Source: Oxytricha trifallax (lineage: Eukaryota; Ciliophora; Spirotrichea; Sporadotrichida; Oxytrichidae). From it: a DNA stretch of 64,000 bases. Location: assembly GCA_000711775.1 (NCBI GenBank), contig ARYC01001995.1, positions 1 to 64,000 on the forward strand, given 5' to 3'. Under the pieces are notes generated by a model. That model made no database searches, was not told the DNA's origin, and saw only the letters and a list, made by a program, of their open reading frames with translations. Position 1 is the first letter of the stretch. Every line of letters starts with the position of its first letter. Shown in pieces: positions 26,137 through 38,977 of this stretch. The translations under genes were made by a program, and so were the position numbers.

Positions 26137-29100
26137 ATGAACAAAATACTTAATCATAAATCAAAAGATTGTAAACATGACCACTCTTGTATCCATTCAA
26201 TTGCTCTAAAATTTATGAAGAACTTTTCTTTGGGTTTTGTAGTAAAGTTATTACTAAGACTTCTGACAGAAAGGAATATCAAATAGATATTGTTAATTAC
26301 AATAATATTGATAATTTATAAAAATACTTTTTAAGTATAACTTGAGGAGTCATGGGTCACCTTGCTCTTTATTTATATGAAAATAATTCTAATTGATTGT
26401 AATAGTTTATCAAATTTTTGGATGGGGTGTACAATTCTGGAATTTTTTAAATTCCAGATCAATTCTGGAATTCTAGATTGGTCAAAAAAATTCCAAAATG
26501 GTGAAAAAAGTTCCAGATACAGAACTGGAATTCCAGATTCATTGGATCTGGAATTTTAAAAAAAAATTAAATTTTGCTTTAAGTATAAGTTAGATGAAAA
26601 TGAATTAATAATTTATTTTTATAAAATACCTAGTTTAACATTTAAGATCTATATAAATAAAAATAATTTATTAAATTGTAGACATAATAAATAAGTGCAA
26701 GTTTTAATATCAAAAACCTAATAATAAGACTATTTTTAATTCTATTAAATGTACATAATTTAAAAAATAAATATAAATTTTATCAAATAAAATAACTATT
26801 TATAATATCATAAAATAATAATAAATTATGTCCAATTTAATTTCTATTTTTATGATTACCAAATCAAGATTGATTATATTAGTTTTTAATAACTTGAAAA
26901 ATAAAGATTATGATTAAAAAATGTATAGAGAATTAGGTTGTTTATTAAAATTTAATCATTCAAAATATTTTCCATAATCAATTAAATTATGGCTTATTTC
27001 TTGAATCTATTAATTACAGTTATTAAAGCTTAATGTATTATTATTTTGAATGAAAAATAATTATTATTTATAGCATTAATTCTTAATTAAAAAGTAATTT
27101 TCATTATAGCTTAGACAAATTTGTGAAAATATTAAGATAATTATTTGATATTTTTAAATTAATCATCTGAAGCAAATAAGCGATATTTCACATGTTATTT
27201 AATATTTAAATAGTTCATTTTATTACAATTACTAAAATTAAATTAAAAAAATGGTTTTTTAAATTAGAGAAATATTTTAAGGCTTTTGCAATTTGTTTGA
27301 AACAACAATATGAAGTTTAAATTTATGTGATATTTTTTTTGCATCTAAATAATATATTCATTGGTGAAAATAGGTGTTGTTTTTTAAAGATTTATAAATT
27401 TAATATTACAATATTAGATTTAAATATTAATTTTTAATTATAAACCGAATTTTTATTATTCAAATATGGCAAACGTTACATGGAATTGTTCCACTTTTAG
27501 ACATCATCTTCTCAACTCATACTCTTTGACTAAAAACAATAAGCAGTATCAATACGTGCAATACAACAACTACTAACACCTCCTTCAACATCAATAACAG
27601 TAATAACACTAACCTCTAAACCCTTTGAGTTAGAAACATCAACTTAATACATCAGAAAAGTTTTAACTGCCACGAAGTTGGTGTAGCTGTAGTTCAAAGT
27701 AGAAGTAGAAATTACCTAAAGTTTGTGTTTTATCAATATTAAGAATCACTATAAAATTTTAAAAGAAAGTCAAATTCTTAACAAACATTATATTTAATTT
27801 ATCATAAATATTAAAAAATTTAAGTGTAATTATTTTGAAACTTAGGAAGATATCTATTTAAAGTTTTAATTTTTTTACATAGTTCTTAGTTATTTAATAA
27901 TCAATATTAAATGATTTGTTATTTATACAAATTCTACAAATATAACATTTCATTTAAGATTGAATTTGATGTCTCTCGATCTTTATCACAATTCAATTAA
28001 CAGGAATTATAATCTGTATTTTTTATACTATGAATTATTAAAATTTTTATTAAAAATTTTTATCATAAAAATACTTTCCAGAAGTAAAACAACTTCCAAA
28101 ACTAGAATATTTACTTATTTATGTTTTATTGTAAAACTGAACACATATAAAATCAACGATGAGAAAATTTTAAAATTATGCAGATTTAGTTATTAATGAA
28201 TTTTTAATAATTAGAAAAATTAACATGCTATTTTTAAAAAATAATAAGAGAGATAAAAAAATTAATTTAAAACTTTGAATAATACTATAATAAGAATTAA
28301 ATTAGGATTAATTTTTTTTTAAAGTAATTGTATTGGAGGAATACGTTCGAAATTGGGAAATTAATTTTAATTAAATATATAGTATACAAAATCTTGGTAG
28401 TTAAAGTTGGCCAATTTAAACGATCTTGGGCTTATTCGATAGAGAATTTAAAATTAGCTGTACTTTAATATTGGCGGTACTTTTTATCCCATCCCTGGAG
28501 AGAGATAACTAGACTTTAATTTTAACACATCGAAAATCATAAAGTATACCCTCACATTAAAGTCGAGTTATCTCACTCCAGAGATGAGATAAAAAGTACC
28601 GCCAATATTAAAGTACAGCTAATTTTAAATTATCTATCGAATAAGCCCAAGATCGTTTAAATTGCCAACTTTAACTGCCACGATTTTGATTTATAATAAA
28701 TTGATTTATATTAATTTCCCAATTTCGAATGTATTCCCACAATAATTTTTCAATAGTGTAAGAACCTTATACTTTAATTTTTTTAATTTTAGAAAAACTT
28801 GGCCTAATATTGCTAAATTCGGAATTTCAATTGCTATGTGCTCTGCTTTATATAAAGTTACTCAATGTCTCATAAAAGCAAGCAAATATAAACTCAGACC
28901 TGAGTACGAGTCTTTTATAGCTGGAGGTATAATTTTCTTAATAATTAAATTCATTTATAGCTGTAAGTTCGCTTGGTTTAAGTTTGGCAAGTGACAGAGA
29001 AATTTATAATTTTTTATTATACCATTTCAATATAATTTAATAGAAAACTATTACTAAATGTCACTATTGTGTATGATTATTTATCCAAGAGTGTTTGAGG

Positions 29101-29357
29101 TTTTACTAAGATTAATGGCTGAAAAAGGTTGGGTAAAAGATTTCAAACATTCAGGAATAGTATTCTTTATGATTTGCTCTATGATCTGTGTATATTGCTA
29201 CATATTTGAACCTAATAATTTACCAGTCAATTACGTAAGAGGAATCAATAACTTCTCATTGTTGACAAAAGGCGAAGCAACAATGTTTGCTACAGTGGCT
29301 GAACAAACTTCAAGAATTATTGAAAAATTTTATGGAGTTAAACAGATTAGAACATGA
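26137..29357 (+). CDS. TMEM135: TMEM135-like membrane protein, interrupted by repeats and a foldback element
   Basis: ATG at 26137: MNKILNHKSKDCKHDHSC, then IHSIALKFMKNFSLGFVVKL. The Cys/His-rich start followed by a gated-pore-like helix resembles the N-terminus of TMEM135 proteins (peroxisome/mitochondrial membrane, related to Tim17/PMP24). The C-terminal part at 28795-29357 reads FGISIAMCSALYKVTQCLIK, LRPEYESFIAGG, SSLGLSLASDREIYNF, RVFEVLLRLMAEKGWVKDF, ICVYCYIFEPNNLPVNYVRG, and TGA at 29355. Between them lie a Gln-rich block with its own Met at 27466 (NSYSLTKNNKQYQYVQYNNY) and an open frame at 27960-28196 (KTTSKTRIFTYLCFIVK), either of which may be a middle MDS. The foldback element 28331-28744 sits in an IES. 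Family call rests on motif memory, moderately sure. Confidence 0.6.
26432..26556. repeat. Cluster of ATTCCAGA / TCTGGAAT words
   Basis: About 125 bp holding at least six copies of ATTCCAG or its complement CTGGAAT in both orientations, spaced 10-35 bp apart, with several local palindromes (CTGGAATTCCAG). Lies in the AT-rich filler after the first TMEM135-like MDS. No ORF other than chance. Confidence 0.75.
28331..28744. mobile_element. Foldback MITE, copy 1, TA-flanked
   Basis: A 414-bp inverted repeat: arms of roughly 180 bp (ATTGGCGGTACTTTTTATC and its complement are centred near 28480 and 28590) around a short loop. The ends read TATTGGAGGAATAC and GTATTCCCACAATA, so the boundary fits a TA target duplication as in Tc1/mariner-type elements. 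No coding capacity. A diverged relative is at 45256-45650. Lies in an IES of the TMEM135-like gene. Confidence 0.85.
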
Positions 29358-29447
29358 TTAGATAATGTATTTAGCGATTTATTTTAAGCAAAATTGTATA
29401 TAGAGACTTTATTATAAAATTAAAGCTATTATAACTTCTTAATAAAG

Positions 29448-32400
29448 TCAAACAAATACTATTTCAGGAACTAAGATCTCTGAATTAAGGAAGTTAATAC
29501 CAAGTTACTCATCTTTCATGAAATCATTTGGATAAATTACTGCATTTCCAAATATTTGTGGTTTGATTCTCTCGTAAATTAAAATTAATGTTTATTTCAA
29601 TTATTCCAAACATAAGTTACGTTTACTTTTCGATAAATCCTTCCTTATCTTACTAGTCATCTTTCCTTAGAGATCTTATAGTTTGCAATTCAACAAATGA
29701 AGAAATTGAATTATCTGGCTCACATCTGAAAATATCGAAAAATGCTTTAGAGTTAGTCTATGCTTAATCGAAGAGTCTTTATCTATTTAATAGTGGATCT
29801 TGAACTACTTTGTAATCAAATCCAAAATGCTCCATCATAAGCTCAGTTCTGAATTGATGAGCCATTTTACCCACTTAAACTTTTTTCCCATTCATAAAGC
29901 TTTCCTTTTGATCTTCTGGGTTGGTTTAGCTTATGACAACTCCAGTTTCGTGATCTCTTGAGCCAAGCATCGACCTATCATTAATATTTGCTGAGCCAAT
30001 TATGACATGGGTATCATCTACTATCATGCATTTTGAGTGAATGTAAATCTATTCAGTAGCTGGCAAGCCGGTTTTTGGCATTATTGAATGTGTCCTTAAA
30101 CTGAAGAATCTAACATAATGCCAGGGATCTTCAATTCCATCAGATTTCAATAGCTCAATTAAAGAAGTCTTACCTCTCGCCATTGTGTTCATTTGATAAT
30201 TCATTTAGAGTCTTAAGATTGATGAACTTGAATCAAGAATGTCTCCTGGAAATGCTGGCATTAAAGGAATGAAAATGATTACAAGAAACTCTTTCTAATT
30301 CTTATGAGCTCTTAAGATTCTTTCTCTTAAAGCCAAACCTATCTTGTTCTTTACAATCATATATGCAAATATTTTTCAATAATTTTTGGATTTATATACA
30401 TATTTGTAAATGCTAGTTTTATTAGCTTCATGAAGAACGCACTAACTTATAAAGAACTGATTCTCGATGTATATAAAATGTTTCGACTACTCAATCAATT
30501 GTATATATGCTTCGTAAATTGAATGCTCAACTTTAAGTAAACCTAAAGACCAAGGTGAAGCAGATCTTAATGCTTAAATTGTACAATTTTAATGCTATAC
30601 TTTATCCACTAAGTCATCTTTGATATTTCCATAAGAATGGAAGGTCTGAATTAAGTTTCTTTTCATCGTAGACAACTCCTTATCAAAATCAGGAGATTCC
30701 TCAAAATCACCGAGAGGAGGTTTTTCTTTTACTTAGGTTTCAAATCTAAGTTTAATAAAAAATAAATCTGTTAGGAGATTGCATTAATATTTACACTTCT
30801 TCAGAGTTAATGAATGGACTTGTCTTTTCAGCGCTAACTTTTTATCTTAATTAGATATCTTCTTCATCTATTTCAATAAGGGCTTTTAAGTTGTGATTAG
30901 TGACCTCTATTTCACTTACTGATTACATTTCATACTTTATATTTTCGAAATTTTGTTAATTCTAAGAACAATTATTCATAAAAATGGGGTTTTTCTCTAT
31001 CGAAATGTTATCTCTCTTCATTATTATGCCTGAATCCTAACTTTAATCATGACCGTGAAAAAGACCTCCACCATTTTCAAGCCTAGTGGTGTCTTTGTGT
31101 TCAAATTAGCCATCATTCTCCTCGTCAAATTGACTTTTAGGTATACCCTAGCTCATCTATATTTTTTTAGAATCTGGTTTGAAAAAGTCAGCTTGAAATA
31201 GCTTAAGCAAAGATTGCTTGCCTTTTGAAGGTGGTAACTTTTCCTCAGTCTTATTTATCTGTATATCCTATAATTCATTTGTGAAGTCAGATATTTTATG
31301 ATTATTCATAGGCGTGGAAGCCATACTATTTTGATTTATCTTCTTGTTTCTCCCTTGTTTTAATATTGAAAAAATGTTTTGAATCTTAGAAATGTACCTT
31401 CTATTCAGATTTTAAAGACTTGCTGGTGTTTTCATTCTATCTTGCATTAGATTAAATTAGTTAAAGTTCATGTTTTTAGCAATAATTTCATCAAATTCTT
31501 CATCAAATTTATCGTCCTCTTCGTCAAATTTTGAAACACTATTCATCCTTTCCCGGTTTTTGGATTCTTCTAAAGTTAATGCTGCATCTTAAACCGGTGT
31601 CATTACACTATTTCCTCTGCCTTTTCTTAAAGAGCGTAGCATTTTATCAAAAATGGACTCATTATACTTAAATTAGTCTCTAAAAACCTTTTATCCTCTT
31701 GTGGTAATGACTTGCATAGTTGATATTTAAGGTCCATGTTTATTAAGTTTAGCATTATTCCAAAGTTAAACAAAATGATGAGATAAATCGTTTGCAGTGT
31801 CCCCTTCTATAAAAACCCCTGTATCATGAAAAGGCATTCTCGCATCTCCGTCCCTATTTAGGACACTTTACATTATATCCTCAGGGTTTTTTATAGGAAC
31901 ATTTCTCTCATTAGCATAGTCTTTCCCTGGAAATAAACATTGGTCTTCTTCATTAAAACCTATGTCATATAAGGGATGATTCCTTGTATCCCACCTTCCA
32001 AAGCAAATATCTAGACCTCCTATGAATGCAAATTACTAATCAATAATACAAAGCTTAGCATGATGACTCCATAACTGAATTGCTCCTTATGAATGGCGAA
32101 GCATTTTAATATTTGGGTGAAGACCCATTAAGTATTCAGTTAATTAAATCACACTAAATTTTAATTTAAATATGATAGAGTTGATTGTTTTGTTAATAAA
32201 CTGTTGAATTCAACTGCAAACTTAGACTCCCTCCAGTGAAGAATGAATATTTTTACTCCTCTTTCAGCTGCTGCTAATAATAGCAAATCTAACCTTCCAG
32301 TCTAACTATCAACTTCATCTGATAATTTGACGGGTCTCTCTAAATAATACTTAGCAACCATCCACCAATCTGTAATAAAAATTTCTGATTCAGCTTTTCT

Positions 32401-33776
32401 GATTTATTCAGCCATATTCCTGAAATACATCTCTCCATCAATCATAATTCTTACTTTATTGCCTTTTCTTAATGGAGCAAATGAATCTTAAACAAATCTA
32501 TCTAACTTATTGCTCCATGGTGAGTGATCGATCCCTTTGAGTAACTTATGTCTCCATGATAAAAGCTCCTTCTCTATGAACTTCAATGACAAAATTCTGT
32601 TACTTGTATGTATGCGAATTTTTTATTTATTCATACGGGTTTTTACCGTAAGCTGCCATAAGTGGTCTATGAGCATAACTTCTCTTAACTGAAGAGCATC
32701 ATTTTCTTACAATTAAGACAATACATTCTTATTATTTTCAATTTTAATTGAGTTATTCAGATTATTAGAAGCCAATGGTCTTGGTAAGCCACTCATATTC
32801 GAAGTAATATTGTTATTTATACTCTGCTATTAAGACATAGAAACATTTAGAAGGATATTCTATTGAAGATTGTTGATTCCTTATTCGGAAAAGCTTTTGG
32901 GGAACGGTCTCTCCACATAGCACAAAAACTAGTTGGTCAAAATGAACCATTTCCTTGAGTAGCGCATAGGAGTTAAGCATTTGTTTGAGCAACTACAATC
33001 AATATTAGTACATGAAGTATAAGGTAATTTAGAGTTTACCATTTACTAGATGAAGGCCTCCCTCCAGCTTGTTTTAGAATGAATCCTTATTTCAGTACAG
33101 TTTGCCAAGCCCCTGGTTTCTAAAAATTGAAGAAACTAACCTATATTTAGAAGTTAGAAGCGAATAAATAGTAAACAATTGTGAAAAATCCAAAACCATA
33201 TGTTTCTATTAATCTTACTTCGAAGAAGTTAATAGTGACATCGTCCATCCAAAGTACCTCTATATTTAGAGCATTAAGTAATTGAATGGCATGTGTTAAT
33301 CCCATTTTCATATTGTTTAAATTAGTTTTGCACTTTTTCGCTTCATCTTAATGTATTTCCAAAAGGAATTAAGTTGTTTCTTTTTTGAATAAGTTTACCA
33401 AAAACAACTTATTTCCTTCCACTTATATGCTGTCATTTTTTTAAAATATTATATTTTAAATTAATAAATATTTATTCATGACCTGAGATGTGTTGATGCA
33501 CCTTGAACTTTCGTACGACAAATTTCAAGAAAAATTTAATTTCCTGTAAGTGCTTAGTTATTCTATAAAAAAGAGTTATTAAGCTAATGACGATTTCATC
33601 AGAAATTGGCTTTATAAGACCTACGTGTATGTTTATATTTTAGGATTTACATCAATATTTTCTTCGTTATTTTTCAATTAATCTAAAATAGGAGAGGTGG
33701 CAGAGAGTTCAATATTATATAACATGGTTTCCTCTTTGCATATACTCATGTCAAGCAATTCATTGATCTTGTACAT
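29448..33776 (-). CDS. PLD: Phospholipase D, PX-PH-HKD type
   Basis: ATG at 33776 ([19 protein letters not shown]). A PX-like part ([20 protein letters not shown]) and a PH domain ([33 protein letters not shown]) precede the catalytic half. [18 protein letters not shown] is the usual PLD block, followed by the first HKD motif [17 protein letters not shown] and later the second, [18 protein letters not shown]. The C-terminus ends [14 protein letters not shown], as in plant/animal PLD1-like enzymes; TGA at 29448. It hydrolyses phosphatidylcholine to phosphatidate at membranes. About 300 Ser/Glu/Gln-rich residues lie between the HKD motifs (31700-30750), longer than usual. IESs with frame changes are seen near 33640, 33050, 32133-32173 (pointer ATA) and 29560. 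Confidence 0.95.
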
Positions 33777-33943
33777 TATTAAGTTTTCTCAACTTTAATT
33801 AACTAATTTATAATATTATTTAAAGTTTTATTGATTTTAAAATGTTTAGGGCTTTTCCTATTTTAAACATATTTTAAGCAAGTATTACCAATAATTATCT
33901 CTTTTGCATGAAGAGAAATATTAATTAAAAATCAAAGTTATGC

Positions 33944-34243
33944 TCAATTATATATTCCTGGTAAGTTCAATCCAATTAGTTGTTAAATATCCTTAAACTA
34001 CTGTTATTTTGATGTTTGTATAACTTATTCATAAATGTTATTCTGAATCTTTTAAGGTATATTTAAGTTAAGATTTGGTATGGGATAATATTCAGGTTTT
34101 GACTTTATTTTAAAATCTTGACCTGCTTTATTAACCTAGTCTTAATTAATTAAAGAGTTATTATTTAAAATACTCTATGTATAGCCGTAGTCGTTGTTAG
34201 GTTATATTTAAACCTTCTTCTTCTGGTTTATTTAAATAAAAGA

Positions 34244-34284
<41 letters not shown>

Positions 34285-36733
34285 TTTGATAGTGACATAA
34301 TTTTGATTGTGATATTTATTTATATCTGTTAAGTTATAGTAATTGTCTGCAGTCGAAAATCTTTATACTTAAAACTAATGCCTTTTATTAGTAGAATCAA
34401 GAGTTTAATTCCTAGCAGTAAAATTTGTCTTGAGGATATTTGCTTCAGAATTTTTTAGCGTTTCAATCTCAGATCCAATAAGTTACTATGATTTTCGAAA
34501 ACTATCCAGCTTACTATTATTGTTAGAAGTGCTTATTTAGTTTTTACTAAAATTTATGACTGTCTAATTCATATTTCGAGATAAATTCTTGTTATTTACA
34601 GTAGATGATTCTTTAAATCTTAAATTTAAGGGAGAAATAGTTGAAGGTCTTATTATGCTCAGTTTATCTGAAGTGCGAATACGGGTAGAAAGTCTTGTCT
34701 TGAATCTTTAATTTTAGGAAGACTTTAGTTGCATACTTGAATATTTTTCAACAGCTTCCATCTGATTCATCGGACTTTTTTAAAATGAATCAAAGACAGA
34801 TTATCCAATTAAAACTTATGAGTTATTTTATTCAAGAGCAGATCTTGGTGGAGTATTTTTATAATATTGATTTACACTATCCAAGTTGAATTTCATAATC
34901 CAATTCGAGATAATTTACGATTAATTTATTACGAATTCAACTTTGTTAAGTTTTTATTGCTCAGTTTCTTAAGGGACACTCATCAAAAGCTTTGAAGTTT
35001 CTATTTACATTACTGACAAATTCTTAATAAATTTATGCAAAGCTTCTATCCACCTTACTATATTTTCAAAGTCTGATTTATTTGATTTCTAATTTTAGAT
35101 CTCTATTAAATCCGCTTTATTAGCTTTTGAATCAAGGGTATTTTTAAATTCTTAATCAGCAATTTAAATTTAGTTTGGATTGCTATAACCTCCAGGTTTC
35201 TATATAATTTGCTGTGAAATTTTCTTTACAGCTGCATAAATATCTTTTGATATGTTTGATCCTAAAACATCAAGATTCTCTTCTAATTTTGCTTATTTTT
35301 CAAGGAATTTTAAGAATTTTATATTAAGGTCAGATTTGTAATCCAGTAAAGTTTCAGTCAGAACATATTCCTCAAGTTTTAATTATATCTCTCTGAAATT
35401 TTATTTAGATGCTTTGTCACTCATCACCTCATCAATAATTTGAATATAGCAATAAATTTAACATATCAAATCTTCTGACTATTTCTTGTGTTTTAGCAGA
35501 TTCTTTACTTAAATCTAATAGCAAATCTTCAAACCTGGATACCTCTGGCAAAACTTTATTGTATAAATCTTTCAAATCGCCATATTCAGCATACTTTGTA
35601 AAATTTTTCCATAGTCTGCTTGTCTCCTCGTTATTCGTCTTCTTTCTTAAATCTTTATAAATATCTTAAATATCGAGGTTTATTCGAAGTTTTATATCCT
35701 CTTCAACTTTTTATATTCTCTAATTTGTATCAGTTATGCTTAAGTTTACTTTATGAAATTTCCTATTCATCTCATGATCGTAAGTTTTGAGTTTTTCATT
35801 GAATTAATCGATGCCAAGTTTAAATTCTAATTTTTTATTCATTTCATCTCTAACGAATTAAATGCCATTTTGAAATTCTTCCTTCTTAACACATTCTTAT
35901 TTCACTGTTTTCTTTAATTTCTTAAATTTGTCTTATGTTTTATTCAATTCAGTCCTCTTGGCGAAATTCTCAAAATGTGCCATCACTCTTGAAATATCTT
36001 GAAGAACTGCGTATTAATTTAATCTATTTAGCATTAATTGAAATTGCTCCTATGAGACTGAATTGGTCATTTTATAATTCAGGTCACTGACTTCTTACAT
36101 CAAAGTTTAAACTTTGAAATCCACATCCAGATTTATCTTTTATGGAGCTTTTTGAGTTAAAATTGTCTTATTAGCTTGATTATTGGTAGTCATTCCCGTT
36201 TTACTTATAACATTTTCTTAGTTTTATTTTTACTCAACTTCATCTTTTAGACTTTCACTCTCTTTTCTCTCTTCCTGCTCTTTTTGACTTTCTGCACTGA
36301 CCTAACTCTTAACTTATCTGATTTCTTTAGATAATTGTATAATTAAAATACCCAGTTCTCTAACTGAAGTTTTATCAGTTATTTATTTTTCGATGTAACT
36401 TTCATCTTTCTGATCTTCTTCCTCGTCCTTAAAACGGCGACTTAGGTCTTCGACTTAACGTTATAACTAAATTATCTCATCTTTTAATAATTAAAATTTG
36501 GGGAAATATCTGTAAAAATTCACATCCAGCATTTGTGCGATGAAGGGGATTTCAAGTTTCTATTGTATGTTTTCTATCACATCATTTTGGAAATTGTTAA
36601 AAATTCATTATAAATTTATTAATTAATGCAAATAATATATGATACAAGTGAAAATTGATACGTTCTTGTAGTTCCTAAATTTGAAGTTAAGAATCATAAG
36701 AAAGAAAAATTATTTTACCTCAATGCTACTCAT
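33944..36733 (-). CDS. Long coiled-coil protein, unknown
   Basis: Start ATG at 36733 (MSSIE, then GTAAAATAA, an IES or intron) and main block from about 36600: NNFQNDVIENIQQKLEIPFI, ILIIQLSKEIRQVKSQVS, FKVQTLMQEVSDLNYKMT, NKKLEFKLGIDQFNEKLKTY, IKLRINLDIQDIYKDLRKKT. Heptad-like spacing with many Lys/Glu/Gln runs through about 500 residues. Then a Ser/Asn-rich tail (KTRLSTRIRTSDKLSIIRPS) and a last block (FKIKSKPEYYPIPNLNLN) to TGA at 33944-33946. A 19-bp micro-IES (35448-35466) and an IES containing a (TA)17 run interrupt it. Such proteins are often cytoskeletal or basal-body parts in ciliates; that is only a guess. Same strand as the PLD gene, 168 bp upstream of its start. Confidence 0.85.
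34247..34280. repeat. (TA)17 microsatellite
   Basis: Thirty-four uninterrupted bases of TA. Reading frames on each side of it (NQNYVTIKN before, KKKVQIQPNNDYGYTQS after, minus strand) differ, so the run lies in an IES. Confidence 0.95.
35448..35466 (-). other. IES, 19 bp, pointer ATAT
   Basis: ATAT at 35444-35447 and 35463-35466. Removing 19 bases joins EIVRRFD to IQIIDEVMSDKAS and avoids an immediate TGA. Among the shortest IESs in the window. Confidence 0.72.
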
Positions 36734-37243
36734 TTTATTAAAATAGTTTTAATAAATTTAATTTATCACTTCTTTAATTATAAAAATTATATATAAATTG
36801 TACTAAAAAAATTAAATAAACGTATTAATGATCAAAAATATATACTTTATCAATATATTGAGAGCTTCACATTTCCTTTTGGTTGAAAAAATAATATTAT
36901 AATTAAATTATTATAAAAAGCTTTTATGGGATAGTATTATTAAATAATATTTTAAACCTAAAACAGAGTAAATTAAAAATAATTAATCCTAAGAAACCTT
37001 AAATATTAATAGTCAAATTATGTTCAAAAATATAATAATTAATTATTTTTATAATTATTAAATAATTTAAGGGGATTTGAATGTTACCAAACCTTGTATT
37101 TTATAATATAATAATAATAATTAATCCAAATCCGGGGGGCTCAAGGCCCCCCCCCCGGATGTATATAGTGGTTATCACTATGTAAGGGACAAGCCCTTTT
37201 TTAATAATTAGTTTTAAACTTTCAACAAATATAAAAAAAATAT
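36734..37243. other. AT-rich intergenic stretch with a G/C hairpin
   Basis: No coding frame. At 37132-37159 CCGGGGGGC, a short loop and GCCCCCCCCCCCGG form a G/C-only hairpin in otherwise AT-rich DNA. It may be the remains of another G-run element. Confidence 0.55.
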
Positions 37244-38806
37244 GGCCCCCCCCCCAAAAACACGCAAAAAAAATTATCCGATTATTTTTTTTTCGTAATT
37301 ACGTATTTATTTTTTTACGTAATTTTAAAAATTTGAAAATACGTAAAAATGAATTTAAACAAATTTATGATGTCAATTTTCATAATAATAAATTGTAAAT
37401 TATATTTTAGGACTTTTCATTATTAACAATGATAAGTATGGAATATAAATATATATCTACTCTGCAAATTGTAAATTTTATTAACTATTTTCAAAGTAAA
37501 TATATAGCATAATGGCTATTGACATACCATTCATATCTCAATCTCTAATCTTGAAAGATAAAATATTTTAGATATAATATATTAAAAAAAATAATGGCAA
37601 TGTTGATCAAAATGAAATATCTTAGATTTTCTTAAGTAATTAATCATGAGATAGAATATTAAAGATTTGCAAATTAATTAATATTGATATACCTAAAATC
37701 TCTGTTATTAAAGTAATTCAAGATTTAATAAATAATATAAGCATAGCTACTAATATATAAAATTAACATAAGAAAAGATAATCAAAGTTGCCGTATTTTG
37801 AAAAAATAAATTATTATGCACTAAAGTATAAAAATTTAAGATAAAATTTAATGCATAGACTTATTCTCCTTATTAGTTTCCGAATTTATTTAGAATATTT
37901 TTATTTTAAAATACTAATATATTTTTATATAAAGCTATTATTTAAGCCTTCAATAAATCAAAGTCAGTTAGCGTTATAATTCTGATACATAAACTTAATA
38001 TCTATTTAATTCTATCCTAATTTTTTCTAGCCTTGAAAAGTCAAGGCCTTCAAAACTCATAATTAAGTAAGTACATAAGAAAATCATTTTGTAAAAATGT
38101 ATTCATTAGTACATTAATATATTTAGGATCTTAAAAGTGTTCTGTATGAATCTTAATCATTAGTTAACTTACTTTAAATAAGTATTGAAAGAAAAATGAT
38201 TTATAATAATTATTTAAGTTAAATATAAATCTTAATTAGCTACACTTTTAATTAATTGATAATTATTTGTAAAAAATAATATTTATTATTTCATCAATCT
38301 AGTTAAGTTGAAAAATATACTTAATTTTCGAAATAAATCTTAAGTTTTAAGTTTACAAAATATGACGATAAAACAATTAAAATTTTGATATCTTTTTTTT
38401 GATAATGAGTTAAAATAAGTCAAGACAATTTCATTGAAGTTTAAAAAATATTACTAATTTCCTTCTAATATAGTATGATTTTATGCGTAAATTTACATTA
38501 TTTACATCCTTAGATTGAATTAATTTGATAATTACATATTTATTTTATAATCTTTTAAACTATTTAAATTAAAAATTTGATGGTTAAAACCATAAATATT
38601 TATGAATTTTTATTAAAAAAACACACAAAAATATAATAAAATTTAAATACTTAAAGATTATATATTATTATGAAAATTGACATCATAAATTTGTTTAAAT
38701 TCATTTTTACGTATTTTCAGATTTTTAAAATTACGTAAAAAAATAAATACGTAATTACGAAAAAAAAATAATCGGATAATTTTTTTTGCGTGTTTTTGGG
38801 GGGGCC
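37244..38806. mobile_element. 1.56-kb inverted-repeat element, 8-bp target duplication
   Basis: Starts GGCCCCCCCCCC then AAAAACACGC; ends GCGTGTTTTTGGGGGGGCC. The inverted repeats are about 150 bp long (37244-37395 and 38658-38806) and include AATTACGTATTTATT. AAAAATAT flanks it directly on both sides (37236-37243 and 38807-38814). The interior of about 1.26 kb is AT-rich with no convincing ORF, so it is non-autonomous. The 8-bp duplication and G/C-run ends link it in style, not in sequence, to the elements at 9984, 44349 and 46742. Confidence 0.9.
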
Positions 38807-38977
38807 AAAAATATATCTCATATATAGAAAATTCTTGAATTTTAAATCAACATAAAATTCAAATTACTATCAATTTGTGAAATTATTTTATATCAAAAAA
38901 TTGATATATTATATTGATATACTATCATGTTATTTTTGCCCAAAATTTTGAATAAAATAATTTCTCTTTAAATACAT

